Assembly (NCBI GenBank): GCA_026874595.1
Contig: CM049319.1
Coordinates: 58,040,917 to 58,104,916, forward strand
DNA from: Sipunculus nudus
Lineage: Eukaryota; Annelida; Sipuncula; Golfingiida; Sipunculidae
Length of the DNA: 64,000 bases
Direction of reading: 5' to 3'
The position numbers and the translations under genes are program-made. Each line of letters begins with the position of its first letter. Position 1 is the first letter of the stretch. Under the pieces are notes generated by a model. The model ran no database searches and was not told the DNA's origin. It saw only the letters and a program-made list of their open reading frames with translations. This document shows, in pieces, positions 51,701-58,431 of this stretch.

Positions 51701-54700
51701 GCAGCTGGTCCATGCTTGCCTCAATAGGCACATCCTGGGCATTGGACAGGAACTGAGTCTGTTCATCTGCTCATGCACCAGGCTAATTAGATGGGTAACT
51801 GAGAAGGTCAGGTTGGTATTAGTGGCGGGAGTCGGTTTCTTTTTCATAATCGATCATCGGTTTAAGCAAACCGATCGATGATCAATTAGTAATCAGTTCA
51901 GGCAAATATAAAGAAATATGCAATTATCTTTGAAACTGTACTTTCTTAACCCAGCCCGCATGTCTTAGTAATTCTACCTAAAATTTTTAGTAAAAAGAAG
52001 TTTTGCCTTACTGTATTTTCCTTTTATCAGTAAGATATGCTTATCAAAGTTTCATTTTAATTATTTATAATAAACAAGAATTAAACCACTATCCAGGACA
52101 TCTGCTTGCTGCATAGGCCTAGTGAATTTATGGAGCATTTTAATGCCATACTGCCCATACTGTGCAATGTACATCTGTTACAAAACTCCACACTGGACAA
52201 AAACCCACCCCTAAAAGTGCAGACCTGGACAAAAGCCCACCCTTGAATAAAATGTAAAATTAAATGATTTTATTGTGTTTTTCTTAAGCTTTTTTAAATA
52301 CTTCTGTATTCTGAGAACCCTGTGGTACTGTGTGGAAGAGTATAAATATTATGATTAACATATATTAACATACACATTATAATATGAAGATTAACATCCC
52401 AATATATATAATACCTAATAAGCCCACTGATGTAATTGTTTTTACAGGAAATACGTATACATTATATAATATAAATATTCTATATTAATTATGATTTATA
52501 TATATATATATTTTGTTTTATTATATGTTTTAATATATGTTGGATTTTAAATATAATATTCTTAGTACAATTATCATTCTTTTATGATTATATTATTTTA
52601 TAATATATAATTTATAATATATATGTCTCTGTTAATAGTTTAGGAGAACCCTAGGCATTCTCTTTGATGTTTGTGTTTGTTTTGATTACATCATTTTAGC
52701 TGTAGAGACCCCAATCAGAAACCAATTAGCCAATTAGCCTGATTATTTGCTCAAAAGATTGGGTGTCACATTTCCCTTTGTGGAACATAAAGATCACAAG
52801 TTTAATTATAATTAACATATAAATTATATAATTTTTGGTTAACATATAAATTATAACTAATTAGCCTATTGACATTTTTTAATATACATGAAATATATAT
52901 AATATATCATTATATATTATATATTATGTATATGCAATATTAAATATATATATATACACATACAGAGTGATCTATAAAGTGATCTATGAAAAATATAAAT
53001 ATAACACATAAATGTTCACTTATATATATTTATATATCTGTTTTAGCAAGCTGTAGATAGATATATAACCGATATATATGCATGTATATGAGCACATAAA
53101 CATATAATACTTGTCATAAGTATAAAAAATGTTACATACATTTAGAAAATGATACAAAAGTATTTAAAAAACTTTAGAAAAACATGATAAAATCATTTAA
53201 ATTTATATTTTAGTCAAGGGTGGGCTTTAGTCCAGGTTTGCACTTTTAGGGGTGGTTTTTGTCCAGTGGGCTCTTGTCCGGTGGGCCTTTGTCAGGGTGG
53301 CCTTTGTCAGGGTGGGCCTTTGCCCTACACCCTAATTCTGCAGCTCCCTGCCAGTTCACAGAGGTTTATTAAGTCCTCTGTTCATCGCATCTACCGTGTT
53401 ATACTCAGTAACATACGGAAGTTAATATTGGAATAATAAAAGACTAATTATTTGAAGCGCGGAATGTTGAAAAAAATGGAAGAATAATTTTAGCCTATAA
53501 GATAATAGGCATTCTGGGGAAAAAAGTCATGATTATGATGTAATCGATAGTTGCCTTTGTTGATCGAGCGCTTGAAAGTGGCAGGAAACTGACTGACTTT
53601 CGATAAAACTCGATCGGCCCACCACTAGTTGGTAATGAGTAAATCTGGAATTGAGTTGTCACAGCTGAACTATACACAATCCTCAGGTGGACTGTTTAGC
53701 TGATCAGCTGTGAGTTTTACACACATGACAGACTAGTACAGAGACTCTAAAGCCACTATATAATAAGTGACAGAATTGGCAGATTCAGAATTGTCATTCA
53801 GAATAGGCATCAAAGCACCATTTCTTGTGTACTGATAAACGACTGTGTAATAGTTTATATAAATACTGAAAGGCCATCAAGACTGTCACCCTTGATTACC
53901 TAGAATAACAACTAGATGTGTCGGAACGACACGAATGCTCCCGCCCTGGGGCAAATTAGAAACATTAGTAAAATTTTGAAAATTTTTTTAAGTTCAGGAG
54001 GTGTCGTATGGTCAAAAGTAGGTCAACAAGGGCAAAATGCAAACTCGATCTGTAACGGGTCATTATCAAGCAACACACCAAAAATCATGCCATTATATGC
54101 AGGCATTGTGAAAAAAAGTCCATACATGTGCATTTTCCATAAAAATTTCTGTCTTTCATGAAATTTTCTCTGTTTAGGAGCCGTAAAACAATCAAAAGTA
54201 GGTCAACCGGGACAAAACGTGAACTCGATCAGTAACTGGTCTATATCTGCCTACACAGCAAAAGTCAAGCCCATATCTGCAGGCACTGCGAAAAAAAAGT
54301 CCATACATGTGCACTTTTTTATGAAATTTTCTATGTTAGAGCACCGTCAAACGGTCAAACGTAGGTCAACTGGGAGAAAACGTGAACTCGATCTGTAACT
54401 GGTCATTATCTGCCCACACACCAAAAATCAGGCCAATATCTGCAGGCATTGTGAAGAAAAGTCTGTACAAGTGTATTTGTCATGAAAATTTATATTTTAC
54501 ATGAAATTTTCTATGTTCAGGAGCTGTAAAACAGTCAAAAGTAGGTCAACTGGGACGAAACACGAACTCGATCAGTAACTGGTCAATATCTGCCCACATA
54601 CCAAAAATCAGGCCAATATCTGCAGGCATTGCGAAAAAAAGTCCGTACAACTGTTTGATTTTGGAAGGAAGGAATGACGGACATGGGTAAAACTATATGC

Positions 54701-55706
54701 CCCGGCCACTTTGTGGCGGGGGCATAAAAAAAAAACTTTCAGCAATTGGAGCATCAACCCACTTTTTTTTGTACCAGTACTGATCTCTGACTGTGTAACA
54801 GTGTGTATAATATAGGTAATTGTTTTATCAAGAAATATTCAGAAAAATTGTTTTTTTAATTAAAAGTACTTGTACTTGTACTCAAGTACAGACCCCTGTA
54901 CTTGTACTTGTACTCAAGTAAATTGAAAAATTGGGTACTGGTTGTACTTGACAAATTCTGCAGTACTTGTACTTGTACTCAAGTACTGACCCCCTGTACT
55001 TGACCCAAGCCTGGTACACACTGGCTTAATAATTCAGTCACAATATTTTGAACAGACTTATATATCATTACTTCTCTTCTCGCTTGCAAATTGCATTCAT
55101 TGTTTAGTTGGTAAGGCAGATGGCTTCTGAGCATCCAGTTGGTGGTTTGCATTCCATTGTTATCTTTGCATATTTTTCTCAATGTACATATATTGATATA
55201 ATTCACATATTTCTCTCTCCTTCCAGACTTCAGAAACAACCGAGGTTAACCAACAGAGGTCACGGAACATAGAAAGTACGACAGATTACACAGAAGAAGT
55301 CACTCCAGAAACTTAATTCATTAATGACATTCAACGATTAGTAAAAAATCAATTGAGAAAAAACAAGTGGACAGGGTTTGTGGAACAGACTATGGATTAA
55401 GTTTATGGTCTATTAAAGCTGTAGCTGCTAAACATGTCAAGTAATATTACTTATTAGAACTGATCCCAAGTGACCAAGTAATAGCGACACTATAACCAAA
55501 ATAACTGTCAATAATATTTAGTAGAAATGTTCTTCATAATACTGTAAGTGTAACTTACAACTTATACAAGCAACTGTCATACTGAAGAGGGAGGTCACAG
55601 ACTGACCATCAAATTTAATCATTGGATTTTAAACTGTTCCAACAGAAACTTGCCGTACACTTACCGCTTCCATTCTGCGAATGCGATCGTTTTCCAGACC
55701 ATTCAT
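11859..55706 (-). CDS. SPRYD3: SPRYD3 ortholog (SPRY domain-containing protein 3), complete, 11 coding exons
   Basis: The coding exons are 55706-55665, 32775-32552, 31989-31877, 23937-23850, 22885-22732, 22142-21957, 19964-19815, 16238-16181, 13994-13932, 13617-13421 and 11993-11859. Every junction is GT/AG and the phases agree throughout, giving 1410 nt (469 residues plus stop; vertebrate SPRYD3 is about 442). Residues 1-80 are basic and coil-like. The first SPRY domain spans about 83-250 (YYFEV, GSKCDMGDRIGCG, FFTRN). The second spans about 270-469 (VGLAQARFPLD, YFEIEIVDPGEHCYIAIGLA, HPGWNKGSIAYHADDGK, IFFTRNGKVIG, GGFYPTVGMLS). An acidic insert at about 370-415 interrupts SPRY2, as in vertebrates. 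SPRY domains are beta-sandwich protein-interaction modules; the partners and molecular role of SPRYD3 are poorly known, and I infer none. There is no signal peptide or membrane segment, so it is probably intracellular. Its 5' end faces an RP2-like gene. Confidence 0.93.
11994..13420 (-). other. SPRYD3 intron 10
   Basis: The intron lies between a GTGAGT donor and a CTTTCAG acceptor. It is AT-rich with no gene; the tandem repeat at 13128-13410 occupies its donor side. Confidence 0.9.
13128..13410. repeat. degenerate tandem repeat next to a splice donor
   Basis: About seven diverged units of 35-40 bp start with GACTGGTA(C/G/T) and contain a pyrimidine-rich stretch (plus strand). The last unit ends just intronic of the exon-10 donor. 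Confidence 0.65.
13421..13617 (-). CDS. SPRYD3: SPRYD3 coding exon 10 (SPRY2 with acidic insert)
   Basis: It begins GDLMGCGILFPRDYIW, followed by an acidic, serine-rich stretch (VNDDYIEDFNSSDSEDEAW) and then QDQGPKVK. Vertebrate SPRYD3 has a poly-Glu insert at the same place within SPRY2. The donor AAG|GTGAGT abuts a degenerate tandem repeat in the intron. Confidence 0.93.
13618..13931 (-). other. SPRYD3 intron 9
   Basis: A 314-bp intron. It includes a fragment (about 13629-13690) related to the left end of the MITE at 61877-62422. Confidence 0.85.
13932..13994 (-). CDS. SPRYD3: SPRYD3 coding exon 9 (SPRY2)
   Basis: A 63-nt exon with acceptor TTGTAG and donor AGAGAG|GTAGGT. It encodes DGKIFIGSGVGDLFGPTCQR and is completed by Gly across the junction. 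It matches vertebrate DDGKIFHGSGVGDPFGPRCYKG. Confidence 0.94.
14469..15116 (+). repeat. family-3 element with short inverted ends
   Basis: The left end has CTAGATATTTCTTGGCACCG and then GTATCCCCAGACA; the right end has TTTGTCTGGGAATAC, an imperfect inverted match. Internal AAGGTCATGACC and AAGGTCAAGGACACTCTC modules match those at 38080-39545. Confidence 0.7.
15260..15760. repeat. GAGTCCA-rich repeat
   Basis: Multiple copies of (T)GAGTCCA and CAAGTCCA in a non-coding stretch, similar in style to 41868-42365. Confidence 0.55.
16181..16238 (-). CDS. SPRYD3: SPRYD3 coding exon 8 (SPRY2)
   Basis: It encodes DYPKHRHPGWNKGSIAYHA and ends one base into an Asp codon. The PGW and SIAYHADDG motifs match vertebrate SPRYD3 almost exactly. 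The acceptor is TTTTCAG and the donor ATGCAG|GTAAGT. This 58-nt exon is too short for simple ORF detection. Confidence 0.94.
17750..18178 (+). mobile_element. TTAA-flanked MITE (piggyBac-like), copy A
   Basis: It begins TTAAAGGGAC and ends in CTTTAA. Subterminal words CACCTTTAAAGCATGTTGAA (left) and CTCTTGATTATG (right) recur, swapped and inverted, in the element at 44248-44738. No transposase. Confidence 0.65.
18990..19600 (+). repeat. TGACCTTTGACCT-bearing tandem repeat tract
   Basis: Diverged units carrying TGACCTTGACCTTTGACC-like cores at about 19014, 19156, 19432 and 19551, with linkers matching the array at 36400-38080. Confidence 0.7.
19815..19964 (-). CDS. SPRYD3: SPRYD3 coding exon 7 (SPRY2 start)
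   Basis: Fifty whole codons: FLEYTGRGKGIRDVGLAQAR, then FPLDPTYHYFEIEIVDPGEH and CYIAIGLARR. This is the best-conserved stretch of the protein and the clearest basis for the SPRYD3 call. The donor is AGGAGG|GTAAGT. Confidence 0.96.
19965..21956 (-). other. SPRYD3 intron 6
   Basis: AT-rich. It contains a CAGTG-ended repeat fragment (about 20101-20220) and an unidentified, slightly GC-richer repeat-like block at about 20765-21140. No exon. Confidence 0.85.
21957..22142 (-). CDS. SPRYD3: SPRYD3 coding exon 6 (end of SPRY1 and linker)
   Basis: Sixty-two whole codons. The exon begins IGRVLVHVPPGSLHPAVWLH and ends IDNCEEEWSRLHDVQLNGQ, matching the conserved vertebrate linker (VDSYEDEWGRLHDVRV) between the two SPRY domains. 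It is phase 0 at both ends; the acceptor is TTTTCAG and the donor GGCCAG|GTATGG. Confidence 0.93.
22143..22731 (-). other. SPRYD3 intron 5
   Basis: A 589-bp AT-rich intron with nothing recognised. Confidence 0.85.
22732..22885 (-). CDS. SPRYD3: SPRYD3 coding exon 5 (SPRY1)
   Basis: It encodes IYKGNNQGRPFGSKCDMGDR, then IGCGMRWNPEKREGGIVKHT and ASVFFTRNYKE. FGSKC, GDRIGCG and FFTRN are hallmarks of this family. The acceptor is TTGACAG and the donor AAAGAG|GTACAC. Confidence 0.93.
22886..23849 (-). other. SPRYD3 intron 4
   Basis: A 964-bp intron without a recognisable feature. Confidence 0.85.
23850..23937 (-). CDS. SPRYD3: SPRYD3 coding exon 4 (SPRY1)
   Basis: It encodes IGLVFSDYPLDKAPG and then HLSVAFNVGNGK, matching vertebrate IAVGLVPQYYSLDHQPGW...VAYHADDGK. 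The tryptophan of the PGW motif is replaced by Arg (PGR), a departure from SPRY2 of the same protein, which keeps PGW. The acceptor is TTTCAG and the donor GGCAA|GTAAGT. Confidence 0.92.
24042..24245. repeat. 102-bp direct tandem duplication
   Basis: Two adjacent 102-bp units (24042-24143 and 24144-24245) beginning CATTTTGGCTAAATCCTCC differ at only about four positions. Both are open on the minus strand, but the reading is repeat-derived. Confidence 0.9.
25572..26003 (+). repeat. dispersed repeat family 1, copy 2
   Basis: A diverged copy of 49-477 in the same orientation, located in SPRYD3 intron 3. It carries the same CAGACAGACAG-rich segment before its right end. Confidence 0.7.
30009..30500. 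repeat. hyper-palindromic element (GGCCCAGAT family)
   Basis: Many direct and inverted copies of GATCTGGGCC, GGCCCAGAT and AAAATCAGTCCA, able to fold into several overlapping hairpins. It ends in CTTAACATATATATA, running into an AT microsatellite. Confidence 0.8.
30505..30606. repeat. AT microsatellite cluster
   Basis: Imperfect (TA)n with TACATA interruptions. Confidence 0.9.
31592..31619. promoter_or_regulatory. two perfect CRE palindromes
   Basis: TGACGTCA occurs at 31592-31599 and 31612-31619, each inside TTTGACGTCAT, 20 bp apart (about two helical turns). This is the full CREB/ATF consensus. Function is inferred only. Confidence 0.5.
31877..31989 (-). CDS. SPRYD3: SPRYD3 coding exon 3 (SPRY1 start)
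   Basis: It encodes YAGEDHKAGVYIAPNPLT followed by YYFEVDLLEYIQGSNL, equivalent to the vertebrate SRPLTKDSNYFEVSIVDSG region. The acceptor is preceded by a long pyrimidine tract and the donor is TTAG|GTAAGT. The phase (1 in, 1 out) matches its neighbours. Confidence 0.93.
31990..32551 (-). other. SPRYD3 intron 2
   Basis: A 562-bp intron. A repeat-like patch at about 32058-32215 (CAGTGAAACCTG start, GGTGGTC/GATGGTCTTATAAG words) resembles fragments at 20101 and 25481. Confidence 0.8.
32552..32775 (-). CDS. SPRYD3: SPRYD3 coding exon 2
   Basis: The acceptor is a tandem GCAGCAG and the donor is GTCAG|GTAGGC. It encodes a basic, Arg/Gln-rich stretch (INRLRAQHRRHQEQ) and then a segment ending EGVNVNGDLV, which matches the conserved run-in to the first SPRY domain (human ILVDGDTLS). 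It ends two bases into a Ser codon that exon 3 completes. Confidence 0.9.
32963..33957 (+). repeat. duplicated ~1-kb block, copy 1
   Basis: Collinear with 46078-46979 over almost its whole length (ATTCTATTGTAATGTTTTTC, CAAGCATATGAGAAG, AATGCCACAACATGGCATCT, TTGAATGAGGGACA, TTCATCTAG...TATGCACCAG), with scattered substitutions and small indels. Confidence 0.85.
33957..35345 (+). repeat. internally repetitive dispersed element, family 2, copy 2
   Basis: Same unit motifs and the same tail as 3999-5237. The tail module (GTCAGAGGTCAACG to GGCGGATACAA) appears twice, at about 34556-34742 and again in a shortened form at about 35190-35345, so the copy has partly duplicated itself. Confidence 0.75.
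35803..35852. repeat. AT-rich microsatellite
   Basis: Imperfect (TA)n with GTGTGTA interruption; left border of the palindromic element that follows. Confidence 0.9.
35853..36182. repeat. hyper-palindromic element (CGCCTAGGCGAG family)
   Basis: Repeated direct and inverted CTCGCCTAGGCGAGAT, AATCGCAATCTCG and TTTTAAACTCGCCTA words produce nested hairpins. It is bordered on both sides by AT microsatellites and ends CTCTGACATATATATA. Confidence 0.8.
36185..36244. repeat. (AT)n microsatellite
   Basis: About 30 uninterrupted AT units. Confidence 0.98.
36260..39545 (+). repeat. family-3 element expanded by internal tandem arrays
   Basis: It starts like 14469 (CTAGATATTTCTTGGCACCG, then CATCCCCAGACA) and ends GACTTTGTCTGGGGATACAA. 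The first part (about 36400-38080) is a tandem array of about 285-bp units; the second (about 38080-39545) repeats an AAGGTCATGACC module about three times. An internal end signal near 38702-38722 suggests two adjoining copies. Confidence 0.75.
36400..38080 (+). repeat. ~285-bp tandem array with nuclear-receptor-like half-sites
   Basis: AAAGATGTGTCCTGTGACCT recurs at about 36884, 37171, 37458 and 37747 (spacing 285-290). Each unit holds a core of the TGACCTTGACCTTTGACCT type, plus a second TGACCTTCACCTTTGACCT core about 145 bp later. Similar peptides recurring in frame are a product of the array. Confidence 0.85.
41868..42365. repeat. GAGTC-rich foldback-like repeat
   Basis: Dense (T)GAGTC(T/C) and GACTC words in both orientations. 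CTGGAGT(C/T)ACTGAA occurs directly at both borders (41869 and 42351), possibly a long flanking duplication. Confidence 0.55.
43141..43381. repeat. foldback element with a captured repeat in its loop
   Basis: The left arm (TATATATGTCAAGGCCCAGG then TTGCG) and the right arm (CGCAATCTGGGCCTTGACAT) are inverted. The loop is a minus-strand family-2 fragment. It shares GGCCCAGAT and GCAATC words with the elements at 30009 and 35853. Confidence 0.75.
43228..43318 (-). repeat. fragment of repeat family 2 inside a foldback
   Basis: An inverted piece of the family-2 unit (CTGCAGACATCCAGG, GACCGATTGGGCC, TAGATCTCACATAG) forms the loop of the palindromic element at 43141-43381. Confidence 0.75.
44248..44738 (-). 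mobile_element. TTAA-flanked MITE (piggyBac-like), copy B
   Basis: It begins TTAAAGGGACATAATCAAGA and ends GGTCCCCTTTAA. Relative to copy A the subterminal words are in opposite order, so it lies in the opposite orientation. Located in SPRYD3 intron 1. Confidence 0.7.
45673..45740. repeat. (TA)n microsatellite
   Basis: About 27 TA units followed by an imperfect extension. An open frame across it (IYIYIY) is spurious. Confidence 0.98.
46078..46979 (+). repeat. duplicated ~1-kb block, copy 2
   Basis: A direct-orientation copy of 32963-33957, 13 kb away in the same intron. Confidence 0.85.
47451..47700 (+). repeat. dispersed repeat, copy 1 of a pair
   Basis: Diverged match to 61475-61680 (ACAATGCA(C/T)(T/C)GAAGAATTGATGCA, GTAC/GTAGCATCC, ACTGGTG...ACTCC). 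Confidence 0.6.
47887..48344. mobile_element. MITE with TACC(A/G)TAAAAA termini
   Basis: Left TACCATAAAAACTGGTGTAT pairs with right CTTATACACCCATTTTTACG GTA as an imperfect inverted repeat of about 27 bp. Non-coding. Confidence 0.7.
48384..48399. repeat. poly-C run
   Basis: About 16 consecutive C residues. A similar run occurs near 27122. Confidence 0.95.
48992..50103. mobile_element. hAT-type MITE with perfect 8-bp target duplication
   Basis: It starts CAGGGTTGGGTTTTATCCGG and ends GGATAAAACTGCCAACCCTG. TTGGTAAT flanks both sides exactly (48984-48991 and 50104-50111). About 100 bp at each end are rich in paired GGATTAAACC/GGATAAAAC words. No transposase ORF. Confidence 0.88.
51820..53627. 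mobile_element. nested hAT-like element
   Basis: The termini TAGTGGCGGG and CCCACCACTA are inverted, followed inward by CGATC-rich sequence on both sides. The flanking octamers GTTGGTAT (51812-51819) and GTTGGTAA (53628-53635) match at 7 of 8. It contains the foldback 52192-53268. Confidence 0.65.
52192..53268. mobile_element. innermost foldback/MITE with ~80-bp inverted repeats
   Basis: The left arm (about 52192-52273; CCACCCCTAAAAGTGCAGAC, CAAAAGCCCACCCTTGA, TTAAATGATTTTAT) matches the right arm (about 53188-53268) in inverse orientation with few differences. The interior is extremely AT-rich and non-coding. Confidence 0.8.
53910..54725. mobile_element. short-TIR element with internal tandem repeats
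   Basis: Ends ATGCTCCCGCC (53935-53945) and GGCGGGGGCAT (54715-54725) are inverted with one mismatch. Four diverged ~175-bp units repeat AGTAGGTCAAC, AACTCGATC(T/A)GTAAC and CCA(A/T)ATCTGCAGGCA words. Non-coding. Confidence 0.75.
55665..55706 (-). CDS. SPRYD3: SPRYD3 coding exon 1 (start codon)
   Basis: The exon encodes MNGLENDRIRRMEA and ends GAAGCG|GTAAGT, in phase 0. This start is chosen because the peptide joins in frame to the basic start of exon 2 and lies in the compact 5' region facing RP2. The exon is short and poorly conserved, so an alternative first exon elsewhere in intron 1 cannot be ruled out. Confidence 0.75.
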
Positions 55707-57025
55707 CTTTGATTATGACGAGGGTTCCATACAGAAAATGTCTTGATTTAATGCGTGACAATGTGTATATTTTTAGAAATGTCAATCTTTAGTTGTCAAA
55801 TGAACACTTCCTACATGTGTGTTTCCATAAAGTGCGCATGTCAATGAACACGATTTACTTCCGGGTCACCAGGTTACAACCAAAATATCTTTCTAATATC
55901 GACAAGTCTGACAATGTTACATTATTAAAGACCTCTTTTCAGTCACTCGAATTGTATTTCATTTATGTGTATTTCTTATGTCACCTGTAATATTGACATT
56001 TCATTTTAGATTGAATGTGGTTTCAAATTTCCAGGAATGTTCGCCGGTTCTAGGAGAGTCGGGTTGCACATGACCCGACTTAGCCAATGAGAACCTAGCC
56101 TGCATGCTTGACGGGAAGAAAAATACACACTAAAATATTGCAGAACAGGAGCGGTTAGGAGCCCAGCCAACGGAAGTCATTTATCAAATAAATCGAATTA
56201 CTGGGGAAGGCTTGTATATTTTAGGTTGTCCTTTGAAGGAACTCTTATCTCGCAGATTTTTTAAAAGAAAATTTATAATCCAAGATTTTTTCTCCCTTTT
56301 GGTTACAACAATTAATTTTAACTAATTAAGTATTTCAGTGTCTACCAGAAAATATGCGTGTGTAGGCCTACGGGTGTATATAAACATGGTAACTAATGGT
56401 TCTTTTCTATTTGAGGAAACTAAAAACAAATTCGCATTACTTTAATAAATGTGGTGTTAAAGGCCTCCATTTGGAGAAGTGAGATTAAAACAAAATGTAC
56501 AACGGTATACTGAAATTCAATTATAATTATAATTATATTAACTGTACGGTACGTGTGTAAAGTAAATGTATTTATTAAACGCGAAAATAATAATAATACA
56601 TAGTATAAAACATGTCAAAAGAAATTTTTAAATGTTTTTTTCACCAAAATTTCATTATAGTTACTTCTAAGGTCCGTACAAGACAGTTAATTATTGCTTT
56701 ATTTGCATTTAAGACTGGAAATATTTATTTGTATAAACAGGTCATGTTTTAATTATTTTAAATGGGATTGTAAAACCAAGTATGTTAGTCTAATTAGGTA
56801 AAAAATAAATGAAAGAAAAATATGTTTAAAAAAGGAGAAAATGTGATACAGAAATCGATCGACCAAACATGAGAAATGCACGAGTTAACTCTCCAGGAAA
56901 TTCAGCTGACCCTTCTTGTTTTAGTAGGCAGCAATTCGGAGGGCAGTCCCAAAACTGTACCAGAGTGGGGAAGCCTGCCGCTGTTGCTGTGCGATCGGGA
57001 AGGATTACGAGCAGTCGGTGAAGAG
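55707..57025. promoter_or_regulatory. candidate bidirectional promoter between SPRYD3 and RP2
   Basis: These 1.3 kb separate the two start codons and must hold both 5' UTRs and promoters. Visible motifs near the SPRYD3 side are an ETS core (ACTTCCGG at 55857-55864, CCGGAAGT on the minus strand) and an NRF1-like half-site (TGCGCATG, 55833-55840). Near the middle are a CCAAT box (56084-56088) directly after an 8-bp inverted repeat (arms 56057-56064 and 56073-56080), and a second GGAAGT core near 56171. The section 56041-56180 is locally richer in CpG than its surroundings. Transcription start sites cannot be located from sequence. Confidence 0.5.
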
Positions 57026-57111
57026 ATGGGGTGTTTACAGTCCAGGTCCGAGCGCCAGGAAACACCAAAGGAAGAAAGCGAAGAAGGGGCTGCCAGACCC
57101 AAATATTCCTG
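57026..57111 (+). CDS. RP2: RP2/XRP2-like protein, first coding exon (partial gene)
   Basis: This exon encodes MGCLQSRSERQETPKEESEE followed by GAARPKYSW, splitting the final Trp codon at TG|GTAAGT; without splicing, the next codon is a stop. Vertebrate RP2 begins MGC, has a short charged Lys/Glu-rich linker, and reaches the RPK-YSW motif at the same residue (Trp29), just before its tubulin-cofactor-C-like beta-helix. In RP2, Gly2 is myristoylated and Cys3 palmitoylated, anchoring this ARL3 GTPase-activating protein to membranes near cilia; both residues are present here. The beta-helix and NDPK-like C-terminal exons are not in the rest of the window, so intron 1 exceeds 6.9 kb. The reading frame stays open upstream to an ATG at 56876, but the MGC start is preferred because myristoylation requires it. 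The gene is divergent from SPRYD3. Confidence is limited to one exon. Confidence 0.75.
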
Positions 57112-57819
57112 GTAAGTGTGCACCCCTTTAACACTGTCATGCGTCCATGAGCTGGACTTGTACTTGTCATGGCTTGTCACAACGTTCTGTCAACAAGCAG
57201 TGTCACCCTGTCGCCAGCATGTAGAACCACACCCATTCCAGTATTAATGTGGTTATTGAAATATATGTTAACTTAAAAGAAACCCCAGAATTTATACTCT
57301 GTGCATTCAGTTTTTGTCAAAAAGAATTGATACTGATAACTTGTTTAGTTGTTAGTAGGAGGTGTGCCGGTGGTATTTTATTTTTAATATTAATAAAATA
57401 ATAGACTATTCTCCATTCCACTACCCCAGCCATCATATGTTTGGTGATTTTTTTATAAAATGCACTAAAGCTCATATTTTTTTACCTCAGAGGCAAATTA
57501 GAAAAATGTGGGAATTATCTTACAGCAAAATTATACTCTGCCGTGTATGAATTCAATGTGATAAATTCAGAAAGAAATAAGACAGAACAGATGTACATAA
57601 TTCTGCTAAATATCCATCACAACCTAAGATGAAGACTTTTAAATGCATCTGTCTGACAATACGTAATGATGATGTCAGTCACGTCACAGTGGTATTTGTA
57701 CATCATACTTTTAATTGTTACATCACACCTACTTCCCTCTTACGTACATTACAATTGGATAAATGGATATGGCCACTTGAGCTGACACCATCATTTTTGG
57801 AGCTCTTTCTACTGACTCA

Positions 57820-58368
57820 GTAGAAATCAGGGGATTGTTTTACAAACTTTTCTAGACAGGTCAGCACCTGGCATCATTAAGTGAATATATATTTTTCATA
57901 CTTATTTTAATTTTCAATAATCGCCACTTTCCTCTATTAAAAACAGCTAATTTGTAGTGATGAACAAAATAATTTTGAAAGAAATATTGCCATACATTTG
58001 GTGGACAGTGGTGTTAGATCAGAGTTTATATAAATAAAGTATAGTGTATATACTCAGAGGGTAAAAGAGTAGTTTAGGTTATCCACCTTTAGGATAAATC
58101 CACATTTTTTCACATTCATGTACCCATTTTATAAACTTAAAAATTACTCTTTTATAGAGAATGAGTATATGTATATTAAAAAAAGGTCATATAAAGAATA
58201 TAACTGTGCACTTCATGTTCATGTTGTGCGCTAAAATATTTTACTTGTAACAAATATCATTGGTCAGCCATTACATTAAATTCATAACATCATTGAAGTC
58301 TTTTGTACCCTGTTGTACACCCAAATTTGATGCTGTTCTTTTTTATCAAATATGATATTATATATTTC

Positions 58369-58431
<63 letters not shown>

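Larger units (their letters stand above)
51297..55013. mobile_element. hAT-like element hosting nested insertions
   Basis: It starts CAGGCTTGAGTCAAGTA and ends TACTTGACCCAAGCCTG. The flanks GTTCACAC (51289-51296) and GTACACAC (55014-55021) match at 7 of 8 bases. Both ends carry arrays of GTACTTGTACTTGTACTCAA. The interior contains the elements at 51820-53627 and 53910-54725. Confidence 0.75.
32776..55664 (-). other. SPRYD3 intron 1
   Basis: A 22.9-kb intron made mostly of repeats, listed separately. No coding exon was identified in it. Stretches without a named feature (about 39546-41860, 42370-43140, 43390-44240, 44740-45670 and 55014-55660) are AT-rich with nothing recognised, except a fragment near 55360-55400 resembling the right end of the MITE at 61877-62422. 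Confidence 0.8.

Noticed and set aside
52192-53268. A large hairpin as a long non-coding or miRNA precursor
   Set aside because: The ~80-bp arms are separated by about 0.9 kb of AT-rich sequence and look like transposon ends rather than a small-RNA hairpin.
56826-57180. Minus-strand ORFs of 92-114 residues opposite RP2 exon 1
   Set aside because: They are antisense shadows of the GC-richer RP2 5' exon and match nothing recognised.
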